Below, piece by piece: positions 21,592 through 32,500 of a stretch of 64,000 nt of DNA. The number at the start of each line of letters is the position of its first letter. Within the stretch, counting starts at the first letter, position 1. The stretch is from Flectonema sp. DT1601 (taxonomy: Eukaryota > Euglenozoa > Diplonemea > Diplonemida > Diplonemidae): positions 744,001-808,000 of the forward strand of contig OZ025793.1 in assembly GCA_964019425.1 (NCBI GenBank), given 5' to 3'. The notes beneath the pieces were generated by a model that worked only from the letters and a program-made list of their open reading frames with translations, was not told the DNA's origin and did no database searches. Made by a program: the position numbers and the translations under genes.

Positions 21592-24500
21592 ATGTGGTTT
21601 GCGGTGTTCTTGCACACACTTATTGTAGTTTCAGAAGTTCTCTCTGAATGTAATGGAAATGATAAGTTACATCACAGTGTTGTTGGAGTAGAACCGTTGT
21701 TTTGGAAAACCCCTTCACAAGTAGAAGCAGCAACATCACCAGTTGTTGTTTATCAAAGTCCTGTACTGTTAGATGAAAAGATTGAGAAGCTTTCTATAAA
21801 AGTCATAATTGCTAACGATATGACTTACACATGTGAATCTGAGAACCAGAAAGTTACTTACTACGATGGGCAATCTAAAGTAATTTGTAACAAAACAGAA
21901 CTGTTCACTATCGACAGACGACTAGCCCTCCGAGCTGCAGCAGAAGCAGCCATAAGCGAGGTATCATCACTACTGACACCTTTACTATCGAATGATGAGC
22001 TTACTACATTAACCATTGATTCGGGTGTGAAATGTTCATTGGGAGGTTCTGCGATCCCATTTTCTTTTACAGTTCCTCCTCTCGGGTATGCCGATACTCA
22101 TTTTATTTTATACATGACCAGCACTCCAATAAGAAATTTACCCAAAACTCATGCTGTGGGATGGCCTTGTCAATTTGCTCAACACACCCATCGACCAGTT
22201 GCTGGTATTATAAATTATGCTCCAAACATGATCGGGTCTGTAACTGCGGAATATACAAAGAAAGTTATTATTCACGAATTAATGCATGCGTTGGGTTGGC
22301 ATCCAAGTCTTGGACAACCATCTAACTCTGATAAAGAAACAGGCAATACATATTATAACAATTGGAGTCCAGCTGTGAGTAGTACTGGAAAGGCTATTCA
22401 ATTCCCAAGGAAAAGACTTTATCAGTCTGTTTATCAACTTAAAGACAGAAGTACTGTAAGTACAGCATTTAACTTTGCTACAGAAGGCAGCTCATCGGTA
22501 CCTGCAAGGCAGACTGTTGTAAGAACCCCAGCTGTATTGGAGGTGGCAAGAAATCATTTTGCGTGTGATAATATCACTGGTGTTGAAATTGAGGATCACA
22601 CGTTTGGAAGGACACCCCCCTCATCATACTTTGTTGGATGGGAAAAACGACTTATCAACGGAGAGATAATGAACAATAGAATTGAGGAAGACTCAATCAT
22701 ATCAAAGTTCACACTCGCAATGCTTCAAGATATTGGTTACTATAATTTAACTCTCTCTGGTCTTAACATTGACTCTCCACATTACGGGAGAGGTGCCGGG
22801 TGTCACTTTCTTAATACCAGCTGTCAACTTTGGCATACGACACCTCAAACTCAGCAAATGTCGTGTTTTCCCGAATTCCGCGCTCCAGCTTGTGCCTACG
22901 ATGCGTCTCCGTCTGCTTGTCTGACTCGTTGTCAGGATGAAGATCGGAGGTCGGTTTTTGCTTGTTCTGGTCAGTTACTCCCAACAGGTATGTTATACTT
23001 CACATAAACAATCTGACTATGGTAGTCGTTGTTTGGTCAAATCATTTCAACAATTCAACGATTGAAAACAAAACAGGAACACGCGTACCAATACAATACG
23101 TCTCACGTGACACGTATAAAGTTCATGACTTGTACCAATCAATGGAAGAGGCACAGATGTACGGTGGTTGTGATGAATTAATGGATCATTGTTACACATG
23201 GAGGAAGAATAGAACATGTTTAATTAAAAGGGCAAGAGATTCTAATTGTTGGAATACATCTTGTCCTATTTATGAACAGCTGGGTCTAGAGAGTAGTTGT
23301 TACGATGGTGATATTCGTCAAAAGTGGGCTGACGACACTCCAATAAATAAGTTTACGACTTCTGCACACTGCCTGCCGACAACATGTACAACAAATCTCT
23401 TTGCAATGCAGTCTGTTGATATTTCTCTTGGTTCTGGTACCGTTTCCTGTAGTCGGTTAGGTGAAAGTGTTGGTCCTGGCGACACTCCAAAAGATTTTTC
23501 AAAGTTTATGACGTACTCACCAAAGGAACATTCTGGCATCGTTGGGAAGCTAACATGCCCTGATCCGAAAGTATGTAATTACACTCATCTGACATTGAGA
23601 GTAGCCGTCAGTTTCCATATTCCTCCGTCAGTATTATTATCTATCTGTGTTATTGTTTCTACATTATCAAAACAGGTTGTCTGTGCAGGGGGTGACGTTT
23701 ATCCTCCATTTACTCCTCCACTGTTCAATGCTCCTTATTATCAAGTTCAGGATGTGGGAGGGTCACCAATGGATACAGAACGACCAGTAGCATTACACGT
23801 CACAAGAGTTCGAATAAATGGAATGAGTCCTTGTGTTAGTAGAAGACAAGTAGGTGAATGCGCAATACCAATTTGGCCACAAAGTAGAATTCGTATTGAT
23901 ATCGATGGAGGTCCATTTGTTGAGTACGTTATCGACAAGATCTTCGTAAGCTTTGGAAGAGACAAACAGTGCTCTTGGGGAGGAGTAGTTGACGCTCCTT
24001 TCATAGGAACTCAATTTCATCGTCAGAGGGCAATTTATTCTGAAACCCTTCCATGGTGGGTTACAGCTGATCAACCTGCCTACCTCTGCGTTCACCTTCA
24101 CAACTCGTTAAATGGAATTATACTTTATACCAACATACCAGTAGTCGTATTTCGCGTTCAGCCAATGGGAACATTCAGCGCGCTGAAACCCGTCGTACCT
24201 GCGGAGGACTTATTTGGTAATTTGCCGAGAGTTGTCAGGTATGTCGTGAACTTCAATTTTTGAGAAATTTCAATTGGCGCACTTGAATTAATGGTTGCGG
24301 GAATTCTTTTAGTCTTCCTCTTAAGTCACAAAACAAACAGTCTCGGTAGTCCTGTTGCCCTCGTTATGTCAAATTGGGGTGGTTGGAGATCAATTCCGGA
24401 GTTCAGCGAATTTAAAATTTTTTACTCATTTGCTGCTGTGAATGGTCGAACAGGAAGGAAAATGTTACTCAGCACGCTTACTAGAAACATCACTACTGTT

Positions 24501-27500
24501 ACTTACATGCTTCCTGAAGGTACTAATGAAGTTGAGGGAAGAGTTCATTTGTATTTAGGAAAAGACATGTCTGATTGGTTTGTTACGAATCGATTGCAGG
24601 TAACCATCTCATCGATGGGAGACGTTGAGGCTGAGTCACTTGAAGTAGTTGTTAATAATATTTACTCAGATGTTAATACAAATATTGGTGTGGCTGCAGC
24701 TTCTGGTATTGGCGATTCATCAGAACTCGTTTCTGAAGCATTCTCATCACTAGATAACATGATTGATATTGTTAGTAAAGCTGATCAAATTCTGGGTTCT
24801 CACAGAAGGATTCGAATCCTGTCAAACACGACGGGACTTCGAAATGATATTTCTGTTTCAACTGGTGTCGCTGGATTGGCTCAGAATCTAGTTGATGGTC
24901 TTACTGCTATTCAGGATGTAAGTGTTTCATCAGCTTCGTCTACTTATTCACAAGTTAGTTATTATCCAGAACGATTAGAATCCTTCGCACAAGATACATC
25001 TCTGAGCTCACTCTCAACACTTTGCGTTAAGATGAGTGCTCCTACTCCAGCAGGCGATGTTACGACAGTTTCAAATTCTGAGGTTTGCTTTACTAATTTT
25101 TTAGTCCTTTTTTTTCATTTTTTTGGTCAAAGGTAGACTACTAAATGTAAAATAAACAGCTTTCCCCACTCCTTGGTGCCGTAGACAACATAATTGTAGC
25201 CTCTCAGGTATCCGACAGGAGAAACGCAGGTAGCCGAGCTATTGACAAGCTTGAAGCCGAGACAAAGAAACTCACAAATGAGAAGGTGCGTTTGACACTT
25301 CAAAATGCTGCGAACTTTATTAGAAGAAATCTGAAGATTCAGAAGCAAACAGAAGGAGCAACTCTTGACAGCGTTAATAACGCAACATATTCTCATTCAA
25401 CGAGAGCTTTCACAATGGTATCTGCTGACATCAGTGAATTGATTTCTAACATAACAGATGGTAACTCAAATCATCGTTCAGTAAGTGTTTTATCACAAGT
25501 CAGATCATCTTTGTGGAACACCAATCAGGATGTTGATATTTCTTTTATTGCAACAAATCAGAGAACTGTTTCTATATTATCAAACAGCAGTAATTTCAGT
25601 ACGGCAACCATAACCAGCATCGATCGATCAATCTATTCAGAACTAAACCAAGAAGGATTAATTTCAGATATAATTTCAACATCAGTGGAGCAGTCTGATG
25701 GAGTTGGGACTTCGAATATCAGCGACGTCGGTGAATTTGAAATGACTTTTAACGTAAACTCAGAAGCAGCCTACTACCCTACACTTGCTGAATGTCAATG
25801 CAGCGATGCCACAGAATGTAATCCGCCGTTAATGAAGCGGCAGTTACTCAAACGCAGGAACCCAGAAACTAGTTCTTGGGAAACAATAATAGATCCTTTA
25901 AATATAAATATCTCAGAGTATTGTGAAGCCTTATCAAGCGGTGTTGGATCTGGTTGGAGGGCACACGTATTATCAAAAACAATGAACAAAGCAGTCACAA
26001 AACAAGTTCAAGTCTCACAATTATCAGAACTCCTACTGAGAGATGAAACTGGTGCCACACTAACGGCATTCACACTTACCAATCCAAAAGGTTCAAACAC
26101 AGTCGGAGAGTTAGCATCAAATGCTGGTGATGCAAATATTGCAACGCAGTGGGTTGATTACAATGAGAAGCCGTTACTGATCAGCTTTAGCTCACCAATT
26201 ATAGTGTCTTCTTATAGTTTTATGATATCACTCACTACACCAGAACAAGACCCTTCACAGTGGACATTCAGCTGTTCTAATGAAACTGTTTGGGAAATAC
26301 TACACGGTTATACCGGTAGGCAGTCATATAACTTTAAGCAAATTTATTTCCATGAGCCCCTTTCAGGTTATAGGTATCGCTGGTTTTCAATAAACTCTCC
26401 GAGGGCTTGCAGTACTTATAGGTTGGAAATTTTGAAGCAAAAAAGTGACATCATCAAAACACGAACCCCGTTGGTTGGGGAGATGGCAGCGTTCTTAGTG
26501 TCGGAGGTTATTCCTTCACTTAACACGAAACAGTTCATACCGGGGAATTGGAAGGCAAGTTTTGAAAATATTAACGCAGTTGGGATACGTGTGATTATTG
26601 TGTATGCAATGTTCTACTTGGTATTCTTCTTAGCACTACTAAGAGGATATAAGTTAGACGCAAGAGATGAAAAGAATCTAAGCGAGAGAGTATCAATCAA
26701 GGAAGAAGGACTGAGTGCCGGTGAAACTTGGATTCCAAACGGCGGGGCAATTGGAATCCATGACCCTGAGAGTCCTATTCACAGTAAGAAATCTTTATCA
26801 AAATCTGTAATGTCATTAGATGAAACAGATGAGAAAGAGGACAACTGTTGGACTACTATCTGCGATAAGTTTAGATCGATCGCCTCTGAAATGCGTCAGC
26901 ACACGTGGTTTGCAATTCTCTTCAGAGAACCTCGTAGTTCTTACACCAGAGTACAACGTCTTACTGTGTTGTTCACGTTTATGATTACAGCTTTGTTTGT
27001 TTCTGTCTTGTTCTTCGGTCGCAGTAACACGACTCCAATTAAATTAGTTTCGGCAGCTTTGATTGCATCTGCTACGATGGCACCAACGACAGTCCTCCTG
27101 CGACTTTGCTTCCAAAGAAGTCAAAGGGCGTCACCAAAGTACGAAATTGTCGGTGAAGATGACTTAAGAGGTAGTCCTATTTTGGGTGAGTTGTCAATCT
27201 TTGTACAGGAAGTACAGGGACTTCCTTTGTGTGATAGAAACATGTCTTGTGATCCTTATTGTATAACACGTTGGGAAAATAAGAAATTTCAAAGCCAAAC
27301 CGCCTGGGAAGCCTGGAACCCAGTGTGGGCAATGGATGAGAACCTCGTCCGTTTCCCTGTTCGCGATGAACTCGGAATTATAAGATTTTCACTTCATGAT
27401 GATGATGGTGATGCTAATATCCTTCCCCGAAAGTTAGGTCAAATGAGAGTCTTCATGAACTCTATCACTCCACACTTAGTTGATAATGGAATAAATAACA

Positions 27501-28783
27501 CGAGTTATATCAGTGCTTGGTATCCTTTACGAATTCATCAAAATGTAAGATCAGCTTTACCATTTGGTGTAACATCTCGTCTTAAGATAATAATTGAATA
27601 CACGAGATATGCTGAACCTATAAAAGTATCAATTGATCAGCAGCTGGTCATTGACGACATCAGAGCTTCAGCGAGCAGTAAAATGAAAGCTGAGTGGGCA
27701 CTGGAAGGGCTGTCATGTAAAGAAGGTAACGAAGGTGATGACGGATCGGAATACGACGACGAAGAAGATATTTGCCTCTCAAAACCAGATGAGGAAGCAC
27801 CCATTGACGACTCTCAACTATCCCTTTTGGAAAGACTGCGTGCTCATAAGATTCGCTACGCAGTAAATTGTATCTTGGTCGTGGGGTTGCATGTTATCGG
27901 TTTCGTCTTTTCCGAGAAATCCAACCGAAAAAGTTTAATCTTTGCTTATATAATCAGTAGTGTTCTGCACTTACTGGCTATCCCATTCCTAGCAATTGGT
28001 CAAGTAATTCTGAGCTGTCTCGCTTTTCTCGTAATCTCAACAGTTTTTGTTGAGAATTATATGATTGGAATATTAGTAACGATTGCGTTGATCACTGTGG
28101 TGTTGTCGGTAAGTCTTCGAAATGTGCATGTTGTGGCTTCGTCGATTACTATAGTTTTTGGTACAACTGCACTACAGGCTGTGTTTATACAAATAAGTGA
28201 GAATCCTCCTTGGACAGTCGAAGTGTTAGCCTCTGGAGTTATAGTTACCGGTGGGATTCTAGTAACGTACGCTGTGGATTACAAACGTGGTAGACCGTTT
28301 GTATCTCTGTTTCTGTATTCTTTTTTTTACAGCGGTGTTGTTGCAATAGTTCTTAACGTTGTTGACTGGGATGGAAAGGCTGTCGCTCTTTCGACAGGAC
28401 TGTACCTCCCTCTTGGATTACTTGCGGTGTCCCTTTGCGCAATTATTGCACTTAAAAAGGCTTTGCGTGGACCGATTTTTCCAAACCGTCTCCCTCCCTA
28501 CTTCGTTACAGTTGGGTACGCATTAGCAGTCTTTATTCATATTGTCACTGCATTCTTTTCTTTTGTATATCTACTCGATATTTCTGATGAGAAGTCTCTG
28601 AACCCAATCTTTAATGGAACTCTGTGGACCTACTGGCAGGACATGTTTGTCAACGAACCGCTCAAAATAATGTTTTTGAGTCAACTAGGCCCCGTATTCA
28701 AAACTGTGATGAAGGGTGGCTTCGCGACAGTAATGAAGCTCACCCTTGAGTATTGTGGTTTGAAGGCATTACTTAATAATTGA
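21592..28783 (+). CDS. Leishmanolysin-like / REJ / polycystin-like multipass protein with C2 domain
   Basis: Five exons join in phase to 2272 aa: 21592-22987, 23077-23570, 23676-24238, 24341-25082 and 25160-28783. Start chosen at ATG 21592, which gives a signal peptide (MWFAVFLHTLIVVSEVLS) right after a splice acceptor. Domains in order: M8 peptidase-like with HELMH at 228-232 and WEKRLINGEIM at about 350-360; Cys-rich part to about 620; a REJ-like region about 818-1065; a beta region resembling F5/8 discoidin at about 1373-1493 (SQWTFSCSNETVWEIL); a first membrane segment at about 1540; a polycystin-1-like stretch (RVQRLTVLFTF) at about 1660-1685; a C2-like domain at about 1743-1880 (DPYCITRWENK, then DDDGDA) where polycystin-1 would carry PLAT; then about nine further membrane segments. 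Likely a surface receptor or channel-like protein. The third M8 zinc His is Gly349, so peptidase activity is doubtful. The 3' end may instead splice on to 28936-29208. Confidence 0.72.
23571..23675 (+). other. In-frame, stop-free 105-bp intron
   Basis: GTATGT donor at 23571 and TCAAAACAG acceptor ending 23675. The length is a multiple of three with no stop, so it reads as coding in an uninterrupted frame. Its insert (hydrophobic, ISTLSK-like tail) interrupts a Cys-rich extracellular part, and both splice sites match this genome's style, so I call it an intron; retention would add 35 residues. Confidence 0.7.
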
Positions 28784-28935
28784 GAGTTGTCCTTTTTGAA
28801 GACATTTACACGTGTATTAGGCTGTTCGCATTTACATTTGTTCAGTTTTTTCTATTCGGCATTCTTGCTGAAATCGCTCCGTTCAGTTTCGATGGGCTTC
28901 GTTTCCAATTTCTAATTTCTTTTTTTTGTTTTCAG

Positions 28936-29208
28936 TACAGACAACCTGATGAGGAGGACCCAACCGATTCATATCAAAGAGATCATGTTGTGTCGTCATT
29001 TTCTGAAAATCTTGCAGCATACACATGCATCTTTGTACCGAAAACACATGGGGTGCTCAATTTGTTGGTCCAGCAAGCGGAGAAGGTTTCGCGGCTGATT
29101 GAGAGGGACGTAAACAAAGTTACGGAGGATGGGAAATTTGCAGTTTTCGTCGCTTCTATGGTTCACCCGTGTTTTTTTATTTCCCAGCATAGCACCATTG
29201 TAAAATAA
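28936..29208 (+). CDS. Candidate 3'-terminal exon (polycystin-like gene or separate small gene)
   Basis: After a strong TTTTGTTTTCAG acceptor at 28935, 90 codons follow to TAA at 29208 with a hydrophilic, protein-like composition (YRQPDEEDPTDSYQRDHVV..., ...LIERDVNKVTEDGKFAVF) and an overlapping AATAAA at 29204-29209. A phase-0 donor GTAATG at 28730 in the preceding gene would join in frame and replace its last 17 residues. No ATG opens this frame, which favours a terminal exon over an independent gene. Unproven. Confidence 0.4.
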   Translation, partial: YRQPDEEDPTDSYQRDHVVSSFSENLAAYTCIFVPKTHGVLNLLVQQAEKVSRLIERDVNKVTEDGKFAVFVASMVHPCFFISQHSTIVK

Positions 29209-29519
29209 AATACCGCTGCCCTGACATTTATGCCTTCTCCCACTTCCTCTTGTAGCCTTCCCTTTTCAGTTTGCCCTCCAGCTTGTATTTTCAGACACCA
29301 GAGAAGATTTGTTCAACACCAACGCTGACATAGAAACCCGCACTGGAGATACCCGTCAGACTCACTTCGCTATTCTATTATGTCATCTTCTTTTTCATCA
29401 CTTTCTCCCCTTCCTGTTTCTTTTCATTCCAACGACAGTAATGATTACCAGTCGTAATTTATACATTTGTACTTTTTTTTTTTTCCTTAAAAAAGGTAGG
29501 GTAGGTGAGAGAATCCATC
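29209..29519. other. Intergenic / leader of the NACHT-WD40 gene
   Basis: Pyrimidine-rich, with a T12 run near 29473. GTAGGGTAGGTGAG just before 29520 may be a leader. No gene recognised. Confidence 0.5.
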
Positions 29520-32500
29520 ATGTCGGACCCGAACAACGATTCTCTTCCGGAAGACATTGGTCAGCTGAGATGTGTTATAAATTCGATGAAAACGACATCT
29601 GATGATCCAAGCAAATTGATAGGCGGACGAACAACTCTCTACGTCGCTGCTAAGATGGGTTTTCTTGAGTTGATGAAAAGTATCTGTGAGGAAATGCAGA
29701 CTCCATCATCTTTAATTAACATGCCAATGCCAAAGAGTGAATCCACGTCAATGCATGCGTGTTGCTTTAATAAGCATGTTGATTGTGTGTTGTATTTATT
29801 AGAAATAGGTGGTGATTGTAATGTTGCAAATAATTATAAAGAAACACCTTTCTTAAATGCTCTTCAAGGAGGAAGTCAGCAGGTCCTTGGTAGAATACTT
29901 CCTCATGTTAGTAAAAGTAACTTTGAAAAATCAACTGAGTTGCTGGACTTCACGAGTCACTTGTTCGGTGGGAAGTCCATGGCTTATATCTTGGCGAGAG
30001 GAGGTCACACTGATTTTCTTCGGCTAATCACAGAGAGAGCCGTCAATGATGTTTTTGTACAGAATAATTCAACTAAAAAACATAACAATCTCATGCAATT
30101 ATTAGACAGTAAGTCTGATGACAATGCTGCTGCTACTCCTCTTCATGGTGCTGCTTTCAATGGACATACGGGATGTTGTGAACTATTACTACATCACGGG
30201 TGTATTCCAGATGAAATAAACGGTCTTGGAGAATCACCTCTCACTAATGCTATTCAGGGAAACCATTGCGACATCGTGTTGATGTTGTTACCCTTAACAT
30301 CTCTTACAGTTATTGGTCAGACACTTCCATTTCTTGAAGGAGATCCGGATGTACCTATTTCTACTAAGGGTGTGTTATTATGTTCTTCTCGAAAACTAAA
30401 GTGAAGGAGGAGTTTTAAAAAAAAAAAAAACAGGTCGGACGCTAACCCATATTGCAGCCATGACTGGGAGACTAGACGTTGTCGAACACGCGATCCACAA
30501 TTGGGGTGCATCAGCTTCTGCTGTCGACGATGAAGGAAACACTGGTCTTCATCTGTCTGCACAAAATGACAACACCAAAGTGATGCATTATTTTTTAGGA
30601 AAAATGACTCGTGAACAAGCCGTGGCTAAGAATCACAAGCAGGAAACAGCTCTCATGCATTTTATAAAAAGCCCAGAGAAAGAAATATTTCCGGAAGAGG
30701 CGAAAAGTGTTAAGAAAATACTAGCCAAACATCATAGCAAGAATATTGACAGCATACTGGAGATTCTTTCAGAATTTTTGAGTAATTCGACGTCGCAGTG
30801 TGATAAGAAAACAGATTTTGTTCCGATCACATTTCCTACTCCAATAGATGATGACATAAATGCCTTTGACAGACAATCTTATGATTTTTTGGAAGATTTC
30901 TCTCCTGAAGATGATAAAGTCGACTCTATAACACCCTGGCTTCATTGGGACACTAGTCCACTTAAAAGCCATCCATTTTCTCAGCTCTCTGAACCTTTTA
31001 AACTGACCAAAATAAGAACTGAATGTGAACAATGTTGTAAACGTATTCATAGTGATATAAGTGAGTTTAAAAGTTCTTTATTTGGGACATTTGTTAAAGC
31101 TAAAATAAAAGATTGGATTTTAGCGTTAATTGCATGCGATTCTCAAGTTGCCTTTGAGAGAATCGTTACGATCTGTTTGTACACTAGTCCGACATTTCAT
31201 CCAAAAAGTAATTTAAGCTTATCTATGATTCAGGCAGGGGCAGGTCAATCAATAAGTGAATCGGCTGAGTATCCTCATGCGTGTAAGTGTAAAGTATTGC
31301 AGCTATTCATTTATAAGTTAACTGGTGCTATTGATAGCTTACCGAAAGACCATAGATACGGATATCGTGGAGAGAGCTCAACTGAAACAACTAAATTAGA
31401 CTCCGGGTCGGTTTTACTGTATCATAACTTCGCATCTGCAAGTACCAATCCAAGTGTTGCAAAAATGTTTGGTAGTACAGGTGTGTTAATGTGTTTAGTG
31501 TCAAGTTCAGCACCTGTTATAAAACCGTTTTCTTCGTTGCAGCATGAAGAAGAATTTTTATTCAGACCAAACTGTCGGCTTCGGATTCAATGGAAATTGT
31601 CATCATCTTTACTACGAATGCTTTCATGTAGTTTTGACGTACTTGTTCTTTATGAGATAAATCCTCTCTTAAGTTCAACAGGTCAGTCTAAGTGGAAAAC
31701 TGTTCAAACTATTTTACAATCAATCCGAGACGTCAGCTGCTCCGTTAGTGATGTTGTCTTTAAAGACTTCTTAAAAGAATATATCGAAGCGAAATTAGAC
31801 ACCGAAACTGCATCCTCTGTTGGGTTGTATGAATTGCTAAAGCAATGGATAACATCAAGTGACTTCAACCCTATTGTTATTGAAGGTACACCTGGTAGTG
31901 GTAAGACAAGTGCTGGAATCGCTGCAGTTCAATTCCTGGCCTCGCATAAAATTGAGGTAAAAGAAAAAGTTGAAAGCCTGGGATGGGGAAGTCCGTTTGG
32001 ATTCTTCAGCACTCATCCCTCTAACAGCATCACCGAAGTCGCTGATAATCGAGAAATATTTCCAATTTTCATTCCGTTACCGAAAGTTAGAGATTTGTTT
32101 TCTGAAAATGCGATTGACAATTACATCCTAAATACCTACCTGGCGATTAATGAATTTGTTTCGACGGATGAAGACACTGAAAAAGTAATTAATTGGCTCC
32201 TAAAAACCTATAAAATGGTTGTTATCCTTGACAGTCTGGATGAAATTATGATATCCTTAAGCGTCATGAGCAAGAGCTCATTAAATTTGGTAAAATTGAA
32301 TTCATTCTTATCAAAATGTAGAATTTTATTAACGACAAGGTCATCATTTATTGAACGACACGCGACCAAACCAACTGATTTTCTCGGAAAGTCAACCAAC
32401 GGTTACTGTCTTAGACCGTTTTCAACAGATGAAAAAGAGAGATACATTGAGAATAAGTATGCCTTCAGAGCAAAATCATGGCTTAAACAAAATAATTTAT

